Part shown: positions 30,317 to 40,317 of the stretch, piece after piece | Position numbering within the stretch: the first letter of the stretch is position 1 | Layout: each line of letters starts with the position of its first letter | Made by a program: the position numbers and the translations under genes | Origin: Cognatiluteimonas weifangensis | GTDB taxonomy: Bacteria > Pseudomonadota > Gammaproteobacteria > Xanthomonadales > Xanthomonadaceae | Direction: 5' to 3' | Length of the DNA stretch: 64,000 bases | Assembly (NCBI RefSeq): GCF_003416885.1 | Contig: NZ_QVPD01000011.1 | Location: forward strand, 33,831-97,830 | Notes under the pieces: model-generated | Told to the model about the DNA's origin: nothing | Databases searched by the model: none | The model's input: the letters and a program-made list of their open reading frames with translations, nothing else

Positions 30317-32134
30317 TCAACGTCCTCGCAGGAACCAGCGGTCGATCTCCGCCAGGCTGAAGCGGGCCCAGGTCGGGCGCCCATGATTGCATTGTCCGGA
30401 GCGTTCGGTGGCTTCCATCTCGCGCAGCAATGCATCCATTTCCGGCAGCGTCAGGCGGCGATGGGCGCGCACCGCGCCGTGGCAGGCCATGGTCGCCAGC
30501 AGTTCGTCGCGGGCGGCGGCGACGCGGCGGCTCTCGCCGTGCTCGCGCAGGTCGGCCAGCACGTCGCGCAGCAAGGCCTCGCTGTCGCCGTCGGCCAGCA
30601 AGGCCGGCACTGCGCGCAGCAGCAGCGTCTGCGGGCCGGCGCGCGACACCTCGAATCCGAGATCGGCCAGCGTCGCCGCCTCGCGTTCGGCGATCTCGGC
30701 TTCGCGCGCGGACACCGCCACGGCCTGCGGCACCAGCAGCGGCTGTCGGCGCACGCCGATGCCGTCGTGCGCGGCCTTGAGCTTCTCGTAGCCGATGCGC
30801 TCGTGCGCGGCGTGCATGTCGACCACGATCAGGCCATCCGCGGTCTCGGCCAGGATGTAGATGCCGTGCAGCTGCGCGATGGCGTGGCCGAGCGGCGGCA
30901 GGGTCGCATCGTCGGAGGCCGGCAACGCCGGCCCCGGCGCCCCGCCCGCGATCGCGCTGCGCGTGCCGTACAGGGCCGCGTAACCCGCCCGCGCCTCGTC
31001 GACCGAAGCGGCGGTGGGCGGCAGGCCCTGCAGCGCGAGCCGGGACTGCGGCATCGCGCCGGCGAACGCGTGGGACGCGGCCGCGGGCGACAACGGCTCC
31101 GCGATCGCCGCCGTGGCGCCGGCGCGGGTTTCGGCCAGCGCTTCGAGCAGCGTGCGGTAGACGAAATCGTGCACCAGCCGCGCTTCGCGGAAGCGTACCT
31201 CGTGCTTGGCCGGATGCACGTTGACGTCGACGCCGCGCGGGTCGAGTTCCAGGAACAGCACGTACGCCGGCTGGCGGCCGTGGAACAGCACGTCGGCGTA
31301 GGCCTGCTTCACCGCGTGCGCGACGCTGCGGTCGCGCACGCTGCGGCCGTTGACATACAGGTACTGCTGGTCGGCGCTGGCGCGGTTGTAGGCCGGCCGC
31401 GCGATCCAGCCGTGCAGACGCAGGCCGGCGCCGACGTGCTCGATGCGCAGGGCGTTGCGCGCGAATTCCTCGCCCAGCGTTTCCAGCAGGCGCTCGGGCG
31501 CGGTCTGCCGGGCGTCGCCGTCGAGCAATCCGAGCGCGCGGTAGCGGCGCGCGGGCTTGCCGTTGTGCGCGACCCGCAGTTCCACGTCCGGCCGCGCCAG
31601 CGCCAGCGAGCGCAGCCAGTCCTCGATGTGCCCGAGTTCGGTGCGCTCGGCGCGCAGGAACTTGCGCCGCGCTGGCACGTTGTAGAACAGGTCGCGGACC
31701 TCGACCGTGGTGCCGGGCGGATGCGGTTTCGGCGCCACCGCGCCGATGCGCCCGCCCTCCACCGGCAGCACCGCGCCGTGCTCGCTGCCGGCGCGGCGCG
31801 AGGCCAGCGCGAAGCGGCTGACCGAGGCGATCGAGGGCAGCGCCTCGCCGCGGAAGCCGAGGGTGGCGACGGCTTCCAGGTCGTCGAGCGAGGCGATCTT
31901 GCTGGTGGCATGGCGGGCGACCGCCAGCGGCAGGTCGGACGCATCGATGCCGCCGCCGTCGTCGCGCACCCGGATCAGGCGCACGCCGCCTTCCTCCAGG
32001 TCGATGTCGATCCGGCGTGCGCCGGCGTCCAGCGCGTTCTCGACCAGTTCCTTGACCACGGACGCGGGCCGCTCGACGACCTCGCCGGCGGCGATCTGGT
32101 TGATCAGGGTGTCGGGAAGTTGGCGGATCGTCAC
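30317..32134 (-). CDS. mutL: DNA mismatch repair protein MutL
   Basis: Links MutS mismatch recognition to strand removal. It has 605 residues: a GHKL ATPase domain (about 1-330; [23 protein letters not shown]), a variable linker, and a dimerisation domain. The latter carries the nuclease motif as [12 protein letters not shown] (Asp439-Glu450), with Met in place of the usual Gln, plus QCNHGRPT near the C-terminus. The start is GTG at 32134. It fits the tsaE-ami-mutL order of enterobacteria. Confidence 0.96.
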   Translation of the reverse strand: MTIRQLPDTLINQIAAGEVVERPASVVKELVENALDAGARRIDIDLEEGGVRLIRVRDDGGGIDASDLPLAVARHATSKIASLDDLEAVATLGFRGEALPSIASVSRFALASRRAGSEHGAVLPVEGGRIGAVAPKPHPPGTTVEVRDLFYNVPARRKFLRAERTELGHIEDWLRSLALARPDVELRVAHNGKPARRYRALGLLDGDARQTAPERLLETLGEEFARNALRIEHVGAGLRLHGWIARPAYNRASADQQYLYVNGRSVRDRSVAHAVKQAYADVLFHGRQPAYVLFLELDPRGVDVNVHPAKHEVRFREARLVHDFVYRTLLEALAETRAGATAAIAEPLSPAAASHAFAGAMPQSRLALQGLPPTAASVDEARAGYAALYGTRSAIAGGAPGPALPASDDATLPPLGHAIAQLHGIYILAETADGLIVVDMHAAHERIGYEKLKAAHDGIGVRRQPLLVPQAVAVSAREAEIAEREAATLADLGFEVSRAGPQTLLLRAVPALLADGDSEALLRDVLADLREHGESRRVAAARDELLATMACHGAVRAHRRLTLPEMDALLREMEATERSGQCNHGRPTWARFSLAEIDRWFLRGR

Positions 32135-32257
32135 GGCGACGGCGGATTCAAGGCAGCGACCCAGGCGCCGGTGACGGCGACATCAGGCGATTTCAACCGT
32201 GATGATAGCGACTCGGGGACGGCGCGAGTCGGACCGTCGGCTTGACGCTGCGGCCGC

Positions 32258-33712
32258 TCAGGGGCTGCCGCCGCCGTAGGCGCCGCCGGCCGCGTCGGCG
32301 CGCGCGGCGTACAGCGTGCCCGGCGGCGGTTGCCGCGAGAAATAACTGGTGACGCCGTCGAGGATCGCGCGCGCCAGCTGCGACTGGTGGCGCGGATCGT
32401 TGAGCTTGCGCTCCTCGTCCGGATTGGAGATGAAGGCGGTCTCGACCAGCATCGAGGGCACGTCCGGCGAGCGCAGCACCACGAAGTTGGCGCGCTCGAT
32501 GTGGCTCTTGTGGGTCTTGCCCAGGCGCTTGAGGCCGCCCAGGACCTGCTCGGCCATGCTCTCGGAGGCTTTCTGGGTCGCGCTTTGCGACAGGTCCAGC
32601 AGCACCGAGGCCAGGGTGTCGTCCTTGTCCTGCAGCTTGACCCCGCCGACCAGGTCGGCGGCGTTCTCCTGCCGCGCCAGCCAGCGCGCGGCCTGCGAGG
32701 AGGCCCCGCGCTGCGACAGCACGAACACCGAGGAGCCGCTGGCCTCGGGGCTGGTGAAGGAATCGGCGTGGATCGACACGAACAGGTCGGCCTTGGCCGC
32801 GCGCGCCTTCTGGTAGCGCTGCGCCAGCGGGATGAAGTAGTCGCCCTCGCGGGTCAGGTACGCCTTGAGCCCGGGGGTGGCGTCGACCTGACGCGCCAGT
32901 TCGCGCGCGATCTTCAGGGTGATGTCCTTCTCGCGGCTGCCGTTGGCGCCGCGTGCGCCCGGATCCTGACCGCCGTGGCCGGCGTCGATGGCGATGATCA
33001 GCGGTCGCAGGCCGGCGCGGCGGGCGATGTCCTGCACGGTCTTGACCGGGGCCTGGGCACTGCGCGAGGTCGGGCCGGCCGCCGACTCCGGGGCGGCGGC
33101 CGCATGGGCGGCGCTGCGGCCCGGGGCCGTCGCGGCGCTCTGTGCGGCGCCCTGGGTGAGGATCGCCAGCGGATCGGGGGCGGCCGGCGGCGGCGTCGCG
33201 GGCAGCGACGCGATCAGGCGCGCGGTCGCGGCCGCCGCGGTGCGGGTGGGGTCGGCCGTGGGGGTCTGCGTCGCCATGGCGGCCGCCGGTGCCGGACCCG
33301 CTGGCGCGCCGTCGCCCGGCCATTCCAGCACCAGACGCGGACCGTCGGCCCCGGGTTCGAAATGCGGTTTCAGCACTGCGACCGCGTCGGCCAGATCGAA
33401 CACGATCCGGGCGGTGCCCGGCACCGGATGGCCGCTGCGCACCGCTCGCACCAGGCCGCCTCCGGACGGCAGCGACAGGGTCCGGGGCAGGTCCACGCCG
33501 GGCAGGTCGACGACCAGGCGGTCGGGGCCGGACAGGGCCATCACCTTGAAGCCGACCTCGCGGTCCAGCCGCAACTCGGCCCGGGTGCCGGTGGCCCCGC
33601 TGTCCACGCGCACGCCGCGCAATTCCCCGGCCTGGGCCAGGTTCCAGCACACCGCGGCCAGCAAGGCCGTAGCGAGCAGGAATTGCTGAACGGTCGCCCC
33701 CCGGATGCGCAT
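32258..33712 (-). CDS. N-acetylmuramoyl-L-alanine amidase (AmiB/AmiC type)
   Basis: Periplasmic zinc amidase that splits daughter cells. It has 484 residues: signal peptide (about 1-28), AMIN septal-targeting domain (about 30-130), an Ala/Thr-rich linker, and an Amidase_3 domain with zinc ligands in IDAGHGGQD and VSIHADS and catalytic glutamate in LVETAFISN. An inserted autoinhibitory helix region is consistent with AmiB/AmiC. No LysM is present. It lies 51 bases after tsaE, in the same operon direction. Confidence 0.94.
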   Translation of the reverse strand: MRIRGATVQQFLLATALLAAVCWNLAQAGELRGVRVDSGATGTRAELRLDREVGFKVMALSGPDRLVVDLPGVDLPRTLSLPSGGGLVRAVRSGHPVPGTARIVFDLADAVAVLKPHFEPGADGPRLVLEWPGDGAPAGPAPAAAMATQTPTADPTRTAAAATARLIASLPATPPPAAPDPLAILTQGAAQSAATAPGRSAAHAAAAPESAAGPTSRSAQAPVKTVQDIARRAGLRPLIIAIDAGHGGQDPGARGANGSREKDITLKIARELARQVDATPGLKAYLTREGDYFIPLAQRYQKARAAKADLFVSIHADSFTSPEASGSSVFVLSQRGASSQAARWLARQENAADLVGGVKLQDKDDTLASVLLDLSQSATQKASESMAEQVLGGLKRLGKTHKSHIERANFVVLRSPDVPSMLVETAFISNPDEERKLNDPRHQSQLARAILDGVTSYFSRQPPPGTLYAARADAAGGAYGGGSP

Positions 33713-33763
33713 GGGCCGGATTCAAGCACCAAACTTCGGGCTTGGCAAGCATTTTTCCCTTAG

Positions 33764-34282
33764 TTATCCGGGGTCTGGCGCAACTTCCTGTGGTCCGGAT
33801 TCATAAAAGGGTCGCAACTGGGTATTTTCGGCCAGTCGCGCCAGCCATGCCGTCCCCGCCGGCGTCCCCGCTTGCAGCCGGGCGCCGCGCCCGGGGCCGG
33901 CCAGCGCCAGCCGGATCTCCAGATCGGGCGCCGGCAGCGCGCGAACGCCGTGCTCGGGCCACTCCACCAGCCACAAACTGGCCTCGGCGTCGTCCAGGGC
34001 CAGGAATTCGAGCTCGCCGGCATCGCCGATCCGGTACAGATCCAGGTGCAGGGCGCGGCCCCCCTCCGGCAGCGGGTAATGCTCGACCAGGGTGTAGGTC
34101 GGGCTGCGGATCGCGCCCGTCACCCCGTGCGCACGCAGCCAGGCGCGCGCCAGGGTCGATTTGCCGGCGCCCAGGTCCCCGTGCAGGTAGACCACCGCCC
34201 GCGCGGGCGACCGCGGCTGCGTCGCCGCCAGGGCGCGCGCGAGCGCCTGGGTCGCTTCGGGGTCGGGCAGCGTGAGTTCCAT
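33764..34282 (-). CDS. tsaE: tRNA t6A biosynthesis ATPase TsaE
   Basis: P-loop ATPase that supports TsaB/TsaD in N6-threonylcarbamoyladenosine formation at tRNA A37. It has 172 residues. Walker A is GDLGAGKST (35-43), followed by SPTYTLVEHY and HLDLYRI. The C-terminus has a short unconserved tail. The ATG lies 5 bases after the nnrD stop. Confidence 0.94.
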   Translation of the reverse strand: MELTLPDPEATQALARALAATQPRSPARAVVYLHGDLGAGKSTLARAWLRAHGVTGAIRSPTYTLVEHYPLPEGGRALHLDLYRIGDAGELEFLALDDAEASLWLVEWPEHGVRALPAPDLEIRLALAGPGRGARLQAGTPAGTAWLARLAENTQLRPFYESGPQEVAPDPG

Positions 34283-34287
34283 CGTGC

Positions 34288-35772
34288 TCAAGCCTGTGGG
34301 TGCGGATTCGCGCAGCGGCGCAACTGCGGCAGCAGGTCCGACGGCAGCATGCCGCGCTCGCCTGCGGCGGCCGCGACATCGCCGGCGACCGCGTGCAACA
34401 GCGCGCCCGTGGCGGCCACATCGAAGGCCGCCAGGCCTTGCGCGCGCAGCGCGGCGATCACGCCGCTGAGCAGGTCGCCCATGCCGCCCACCGCCATGCC
34501 GGGATTGCCGGCCGCGATCGCCCGCGGCGTGCGTTGCGGCGCCGCGACCAGCGTGCCCGCGCCCTTGAGCACGACCACGCAGTCGTGGCGCTCGGCCAGC
34601 GCCTGCGCGGCGGCGTAGCGGTCGGCCTGCACGCGCGCGCTGTCGCTGCCCAGCAGCCGCGCCGCTTCGCCCGGATGCGGAGTGAGGATCGTGTCCGCGG
34701 GCAGCGCGCGCGGCGCAGCGGCCAGCAGGTTGAGGGCATCGGCGTCGAGCAGCAGCGGCTTGCCTGCGGCCAGCACCGCGTCCAGCAGTTCGCGCCCCCA
34801 CCCGCCCTGCCCCAGGCCCGGGCCGATGGCGACGACATCGGCGCGCTGCAGCAGCGGCGCCAGCGCCGCCGCGGTCTCGACCACGTGGACCATGGCTTCC
34901 GGTTGTCGTGCCAGCAGCGCCGTCACGTGCTCGCGCCGCGTCGCCACGCTGACCAGACCGGCGCCGCTGCGCAACGCGGCCTGCGCGCACAGCACGATCG
35001 CGCCGCCGCTGCCGTGGTCGCCGCCGATGCACAGCACGTGGCCGTAGTCGCCCTTGTGGCTGTCGCGCGGGCGCGCCGGCAGCCAGTCGCCGAGCGCGCC
35101 GGCCGGCCACGCCTCCGCGGCGACCGGCACCGAGCGCAACAGCGCCGGATCCAGTTCCAGGGGGGCGATCTCGGCGACTCCGATCCGGTCCAGCGCCGCG
35201 CCGGTGACCAGGCCGCGGTGCGGCGTGATGAACTGCAGCGTGCGCGCCGCCCGCACCGCGCTGCCGGGGACGCTGCCGCGGTCGGCGTCGACCCCGCTGG
35301 GGACGTCGAGCGCGAACACCGGCGCGGGGCCGGCGTTGATCGCGGCGATCAGCGCCGCGCACTCGGCATCCGGCGCCCGTGTCAGGCCGATGCCGAACAC
35401 GGCATCGACCACCACGTCGGCGGCGGGCAACGCGCCCTGGAACACCGCGACCTGGCCGCCGGCGCGTTCGAAGTCGGCGTGGGCCCGCTGCGCCAGCGCG
35501 CTGCGCGGCGCGTGCCCGGCCAGCCGCAGCACCTGCACCTGGCGCCCGGACGCCAGCGCCTGCGTCGCCAGCACGTAGCCGTCGCCGCCGTTGTTGCCCG
35601 GCCCGCAGACCACGGCGATGCGCTGGGCCTGCGGCCAGTGCGCCAGCAGGCAACGCCACGCCGCCCGGCCGGCGCGCTGCATCAGCAGGAAGTCGTCGCC
35701 GAGCGCCTGCGCCGCGCGCTGTTCCAGCGCGCGCAGGGCGGCGGTGTCGTACAGCGCGACGGTCTGCGGCAT
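34288..35772 (-). CDS. nnrD: Bifunctional NAD(P)H-hydrate epimerase/dehydratase
   Basis: Repairs hydrated NADH and NADPH. It has 494 residues: an N-terminal YjeF epimerase domain (about 1-215; CGPGNNGGDGYV) and a C-terminal ADP/ATP-dependent dehydratase domain (about 225-494; GDHGSGGAIVLC, LTPHPGEAARL, GNPGMAVGGMGDLLSG). E. coli uses the same fused form. It starts divergently from queG with only 22 bases between the two ATGs. Confidence 0.95.
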   Translation of the reverse strand: MPQTVALYDTAALRALEQRAAQALGDDFLLMQRAGRAAWRCLLAHWPQAQRIAVVCGPGNNGGDGYVLATQALASGRQVQVLRLAGHAPRSALAQRAHADFERAGGQVAVFQGALPAADVVVDAVFGIGLTRAPDAECAALIAAINAGPAPVFALDVPSGVDADRGSVPGSAVRAARTLQFITPHRGLVTGAALDRIGVAEIAPLELDPALLRSVPVAAEAWPAGALGDWLPARPRDSHKGDYGHVLCIGGDHGSGGAIVLCAQAALRSGAGLVSVATRREHVTALLARQPEAMVHVVETAAALAPLLQRADVVAIGPGLGQGGWGRELLDAVLAAGKPLLLDADALNLLAAAPRALPADTILTPHPGEAARLLGSDSARVQADRYAAAQALAERHDCVVVLKGAGTLVAAPQRTPRAIAAGNPGMAVGGMGDLLSGVIAALRAQGLAAFDVAATGALLHAVAGDVAAAAGERGMLPSDLLPQLRRCANPHPQA

Positions 35773-35782
35773 CGCGCGATTC

Positions 35783-35788
35783 TATACT
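35783..35788 (+). promoter_or_regulatory. -10 box abutting the queG start codon
   Basis: TATACT on the plus strand is followed by TGCGCG and then the ATG at 35795. If used, the queG transcript would start at or beside the codon. It lies in the 22-base gap to nnrD. Confidence 0.45.
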
Positions 35789-35794
35789 TGCGCG

Positions 35795-36874
35795 ATGGAA
35801 ATCCCCGCCGCTCCCGCCGTCCACGAGGCGCCCGACCTGGCCGCGCTGGCGACGCGGATCAAGGCGCTGGTGCTGGAATCGGGCTTCCAGCGCTGCGGCA
35901 TCAGCGACATCGACCTGTCCCGGGACGAGGCCCACCTGCGCGACTGGCTGGCGCAGGGCCTGTACGGCTCGATGGAATGGATGGCGCGCCACGGCGACAA
36001 GCGCTCGCGGCCGCAGGAACTGATCCCGGGCACGGTGCGGGTCCTGTCGGTGGGCATGGATTACGGCCGCGACGGCGAGCAGGCCTGGGCCACGCTGGCC
36101 GACGGCGAGCGCGCCTATGTCGCCCGCTACGCACTGGGCCGCGACTACCACAAGCTGATGCGGCAGCGGCTGCAGAAGCTGGCCGAGCGCATCGCCGCGG
36201 AAGTCGGCCCGTTCGGGCACCGCGTGTTCGTGGATTCGGCGCCGGTGCTGGAGCGCGCGCTCGCGCGCAACGCCGGACTGGGCTGGATCGGCAAGCACAC
36301 CTGCCTGATCGACAAGGACGGCGGCAGCTGGTTCTTCCTCGGCGAGATCTACCTCGACCTGCCGCTGCCGATCGACCCGCCGGCGAGCGAACACTGCGGC
36401 ACCTGCCGCCGCTGCATCGACGTCTGCCCGACCGGGGCGATCACCGCGCCCTACCGGCTGGACGCGCGGCGCTGCATCTCCTACCTGACCATCGAGCACG
36501 AAGGCGCGATCGACGAGGAGCTGCGGCCGCTGATCGGCAACCGCATTTTCGGCTGCGACGACTGCCAGCTGGCGTGCCCCTGGAACAAGTTCGCCAAACG
36601 CACCGACGAGCCGGACTTCCGGGTGCGCAACGACCTCGACCGGGCGAGCCTGGCCGACCTGTTCGCTTGGACGGAAGCGGAGTTCCTGCAGCGCAGCGAA
36701 GGTTCGGCGATTCGCCGCAGCGGCTACCAGCGCTGGTTGCGCAACATCGCCGTCGCGCTGGGCAACGCACCCACCACGCCGGAGGTGGTGGCGGCGCTGG
36801 AGTCGCGTCGCGAGCACGAGGACCCGGTCGTGCGCGAACACGTGCTCTGGGCGCTGGGCCGGCATCACCGGTAA
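35795..36874 (+). CDS. queG: Epoxyqueuosine reductase QueG
   Basis: Cobalamin- and Fe-S-dependent enzyme that makes queuosine from epoxyqueuosine in tRNA. It has 359 residues. Two 4Fe-4S motifs are visible (CGTCRRCIDVCP and CDDCQLACPWNKF), after a dehalogenase-like domain with GWIGKHTCLI. A short HEAT-like C-terminus follows. It is divergent from nnrD, as in E. coli. Confidence 0.95.
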   Translation: MEIPAAPAVHEAPDLAALATRIKALVLESGFQRCGISDIDLSRDEAHLRDWLAQGLYGSMEWMARHGDKRSRPQELIPGTVRVLSVGMDYGRDGEQAWATLADGERAYVARYALGRDYHKLMRQRLQKLAERIAAEVGPFGHRVFVDSAPVLERALARNAGLGWIGKHTCLIDKDGGSWFFLGEIYLDLPLPIDPPASEHCGTCRRCIDVCPTGAITAPYRLDARRCISYLTIEHEGAIDEELRPLIGNRIFGCDDCQLACPWNKFAKRTDEPDFRVRNDLDRASLADLFAWTEAEFLQRSEGSAIRRSGYQRWLRNIAVALGNAPTTPEVVAALESRREHEDPVVREHVLWALGRHHR

Positions 36875-37012
36875 CGGCCGGCCCCCGGCGGCGCATCGGA
36901 CCCAACGCAGGCCGGCCCACGCCCAAGCGGAGGCTGGCGGAGAAAACGCCAGATCGATCGGACGGATGCGGCTGGACGCGGCCGGATGCGGGGTCCGCGC
37001 GGCAGCGCGCGC

Positions 37013-37393
37013 TTACGCGGCCTGCTGCGGGATCGAGGTGTTGGTGTGGGTCAGCGCGTTGTGCCGGTCCACGTACACCAGGGTCGGCTGGTGCTGCGCC
37101 GCTTCGGCGGCGTCGAGCCCGGCATAGGCGCAGATGATCACCAGGTCGCCGGGCTGGGCGCGGTGCGCGGCGGCGCCGTTGACCGAGATGATGCCGCTGC
37201 CTGCCTCGGCGCGGATCGCGTAGGTGACGAAACGCTGGCCGTTGTTGACGTTGAAGATGTGCACCTGCTCGTACTCGCGGATCCCGGCGATGTCGAGCAG
37301 GCGCGCGTCGATCGCACACGAACCCTCGTAGTGCAGCTCGGCGTGGGTCACGCTGGCGCGGTGGATCTTGGCTTTGAGTAGGGTCAGTTGCAT
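37013..37393 (-). CDS. panD: Aspartate 1-decarboxylase proenzyme
   Basis: Pyruvoyl enzyme that makes beta-alanine for pantothenate. It has 126 residues. The self-cleavage site is Gly24-Ser25 in [21 protein letters not shown] and the ICAYAG strand are normal. The ATG at 37393 gives [13 protein letters not shown]. It lies 123 bases after panC; no clear separate promoter is seen. Confidence 0.96.
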   Translation of the reverse strand: MQLTLLKAKIHRASVTHAELHYEGSCAIDARLLDIAGIREYEQVHIFNVNNGQRFVTYAIRAEAGSGIISVNGAAAHRAQPGDLVIICAYAGLDAAEAAQHQPTLVYVDRHNALTHTNTSIPQQAA

Positions 37394-37516
37394 CGTCGCG
37401 CCCCGGCCCGCGGCTGCGGGCGTCAGGTCGGCAAGTTTAACAGCGTTTGCCGCAACGCAACATTCGCCTCGATGCACCGTTGCGCCGGCAGTTCGGAAAT
37501 CCCGGCCGTCCGGGCA

Positions 37517-38380
37517 TCACCGGAAGCCTCGATCCAGCGTGAATTCGAGGTTGTCGATCAGCCGCGTGCGCCCCAGGCGCGCAGCCACCAGGGCCAGCTG
37601 CGCCCCGCCCTCGCCGTCGGCCGGCTCGCCCAGGTCCGGGCGCCGCACGACCACGTAATCGACGTCGAACCCGCGCCGCTGCAGGTGCGCCCGGGCCTCC
37701 GCCTCCACCTGCAGCCGGGGCGTGCCGGCGACGAGCGCCGCGCGCATCGTCTGCAGGGTGCGCTGCAGTTCGGCGGCCACCGGCCGCTCCTCCGCCGACA
37801 GGTACTGGTTGCGCGAGCTCATCGCCAGGCCGTCGGCCTCGCGCAGGATCGGTGCGGCAAGGAGTTCCAGCGGGAACGCGAGATCGCGCACCAGGTAGCG
37901 GATCACCGCCAGCTGCTGGTAATCCTTGCGCCCGAACACCGCGACGTCCGGCTGCACCTGGTTGAACAGGCGCGCGACCACGGTGGCGACGCCGTCGAAA
38001 TGGCCGGGGCGATGCGCGCCTTCCAGCACCTCGGTCACGCCCGGCACCCGTACCTGCACCGTCGCCTCGACGCCGAACGGATACATCGTCTCCACTGACG
38101 GCAGCCACAGCAGGTCGCAGCCGGCGGCGTCCAGCCCCGCCGCATCGGCCTCGGGCGTGCGCGGGTAGCGCGCGAAATCCTCGTCCGGCCCGAACTGGGT
38201 CGGGTTGACGAACACGCTGGCGACCACGCGGTCGGCATGCCCGCGCGCCAGCCGCAGCAGCGAATGGTGGCCGGCGTGCAGGTTGCCCATCGTCGGCACG
38301 AAGCCCACGCGCAGGCCTTCGCGCTTCCATGCCGCCACGCGCGCGCGCAGCGCGGCCAGTTCGCCCGTGGTCGCGATCAT
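37517..38380 (-). CDS. panC: Pantothenate synthetase
   Basis: ATP-dependent joining of pantoate and beta-alanine. It has 287 residues. The nucleotide motif is [30 protein letters not shown] and MSSRNQYLS are also present. Its ATG overlaps the panB stop as ATGA, so its translation would normally be coupled to panB. The panB frameshift described below should therefore also affect panC expression. Confidence 0.95.
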   Translation of the reverse strand: MIATTGELAALRARVAAWKREGLRVGFVPTMGNLHAGHHSLLRLARGHADRVVASVFVNPTQFGPDEDFARYPRTPEADAAGLDAAGCDLLWLPSVETMYPFGVEATVQVRVPGVTEVLEGAHRPGHFDGVATVVARLFNQVQPDVAVFGRKDYQQLAVIRYLVRDLAFPLELLAAPILREADGLAMSSRNQYLSAEERPVAAELQRTLQTMRAALVAGTPRLQVEAEARAHLQRRGFDVDYVVVRRPDLGEPADGEGGAQLALVAARLGRTRLIDNLEFTLDRGFR

Positions 38381-39209
38381 GCCGCGTAGCTGTGCGCGGC
38401 GTCGGGGAAACTGCCGTCGCGCACCGCCGCGACATAGGCGGCGACGGCGCCCGCGACCGACCCGCCGTCGGCGAGGAAATCCTTGACGAACTTCGGCCGC
38501 CGGTGGCCGCCGTCCAGGCCCAGCAGGTCGTGCAGCACCAGCACCTGGCCGTCGCACTGCGGCCCGGCGCCGATGCCGATGGTCGGGATCGCAAGCTCGG
38601 CGGTGATCGCGGCGGCGACCGGCGTCGGCACGCATTCGAGCACCAGCAGCGAGGCGCCGGCGTCGGCGACCGCGCGCGCGTCCTCGTGCAGCTTGGCCGC
38701 GGCGCGCTCGTCGCGCCCCTGCACCTTGTAGCCGCCCAGGCGCAGCACCGACTGCGGCGTCAGCCCCAGGTGCGCGCAGACCGGGATCTCGCGTTCGACC
38801 AGGAAGCGAATGACTCCCAGCTTGTGGCCGGCGCCTTCCAGCTTGACCATGCCGGCGCCGGCCTGCAGGCAGCGCATGGACGCCTCCAGTGCGCGCTCGG
38901 GCGTGGCGTCGGCCTGGAACGGCAGGTCGGAAACCAGCAACGCGGCGGACAGCCCGCGCGCGCGACGCAGGCGGTGTGGTAGACGATGTCGTCGACCGTC
39001 ACCGGCAAGGTGCTGGCGTGGCCCTGCACCACCATGCCCAGCGAATCGCCGACCAGCACCAGATCGACGCCGGCGGCGTCCAGCGCACGCGCGAAGCCGG
39101 CGTCGTAGCAGGTCAGCATGGTCAACCTGCGACCCTCGCGCTTGGCTTGCGCCAGCATCGGGACGGTCCAGGGCTTGCGGTCGGCGGCATCGGCAGCGGT
39201 TGCGTACAC
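38377..39209 (-). pseudogene. panB: Ketopantoate hydroxymethyltransferase, frameshifted
   Basis: PanB makes ketopantoate from ketoisovalerate for pantothenate. The N-terminal part (GTG at 39209; [27 protein letters not shown]) and the C-terminal part ([33 protein letters not shown]) lie in two frames. The break is at a (CG)5 tract at 38955-38964. Removing two bases there restores [11 protein letters not shown] and the family spacing, giving about 276 residues. As written, the first frame stops at 38760 after 149 residues and loses the second metal aspartate. It could be a real mutation or a sequence error. Confidence 0.85.
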
Positions 39210-39344
39210 GGCGATTCCGGCGGAAAGGGGGATGCCGATTATGCCGGTCGCCGGGCGCGCGTGCGCTCGGCTGGCCTGCACCGGGCCGACGCGGCGTTTT
39301 CCCCCGGTGTCCGGCCATGCACCGGAGCCATTACGGGGGAATCC

Positions 39345-40286
39345 ATGCATCGCCGCCTGATGAACCCGGCCGGATGGTTGCTGCCGGTCCTGCTCGCCGC
39401 CTGCGGTCAGACCCATCATTCGCTGCAGGCGGTCGGCCCGCTGCGACTGCGGCCGGGCATTTATGCGGTGTCGGACCTGGACCGCGTCCAGCTCGCCAGC
39501 CTGCCGCGCGACCGCACCCTGTTCCTACTGCCCGTCGGCATGCTGGAGGAACACGGCCCGCACCTGCCCACGGGCAGCGACAACCTCCAGCTCGATGCCG
39601 AGGTGCGGGCGCTGCTGCCGGCGCTGGGCAAGCGCTTCCCCGACTGGTTCGTACTGACGTTGCCGACCCTGCCCTACGGCGTCGGCGGCGCCAACGGCTT
39701 CAGCGGCGACCCGATCGATCCCGGCACCTACGCGCTGGACAAGGACACCTTGCGCGACGTGGTACGCGAGCTCACCGCGCAGGTCGCGCAGAACGGCTTC
39801 CGCTGGACCTTCGTGCTCTATACCCACGGCGCGCCCGACCATGCCAAGGCGATCTTCGACGCCTGCGACGCGGTCAGCGACAAGTACGGCGTGACCGTGG
39901 CCAACCTCAGCGGCACCATGTGGTCCGACCCGGACCGGGTGAAGGAGTCCGATGCGCTGCGGGCACGCTACTTTAGCCCGGCACAACGGGCGCGAATGCA
40001 ACACGACATCCATGCCGGCGCCAACGAAACCTCGCTCCTGCTGGCTGAAGCGCCGGCTGCGGTGCGTCCGCTCTGGCGGCGGCTGCCGCCGGTCGCCGGC
40101 GACAGCATGCTCGCGGTGTTCAGGCAGGCCAGGCGACCCGGCTGGCCGGGCTATGTCGGCATGCCGTCGCTCGCGAACGCGCGCTACGGCCGCGAAAAAC
40201 TCGCCAGCAACGTCAGGTTCGACCTGCGTCTGATCGCCGCAGCGCTGCACGGCGACAACCTGCGCAAGCGGCCGCGCGACGATTGA
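39345..40286 (+). CDS. Creatininase-family lipoprotein
   Basis: 313 residues. A signal peptide ends in VLLAACGQ, so it is probably lipidated. The creatininase/FAPy-deformylase fold is shown by [14 protein letters not shown] (metal residues Glu and His), [24 protein letters not shown] and GANETSLLL. Family members are usually cytosolic amidohydrolases, so the exported form is unusual. ATG 39345 follows GGGGGA. It sits on the opposite strand between folK and panB. Confidence 0.85.
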   Translation: MHRRLMNPAGWLLPVLLAACGQTHHSLQAVGPLRLRPGIYAVSDLDRVQLASLPRDRTLFLLPVGMLEEHGPHLPTGSDNLQLDAEVRALLPALGKRFPDWFVLTLPTLPYGVGGANGFSGDPIDPGTYALDKDTLRDVVRELTAQVAQNGFRWTFVLYTHGAPDHAKAIFDACDAVSDKYGVTVANLSGTMWSDPDRVKESDALRARYFSPAQRARMQHDIHAGANETSLLLAEAPAAVRPLWRRLPPVAGDSMLAVFRQARRPGWPGYVGMPSLANARYGREKLASNVRFDLRLIAAALHGDNLRKRPRDD

Positions 40287-40317
40287 CCCGGCGAGCGGCC
40301 GGGCGCTCGAGCGGCGC

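Noticed and set aside
38950..38970. Programmed frameshift in panB
   Set aside because: No slippery heptamer or downstream structure typical of programmed shifts; a dinucleotide repeat change explains it better, and other PanB proteins do not need a shift.
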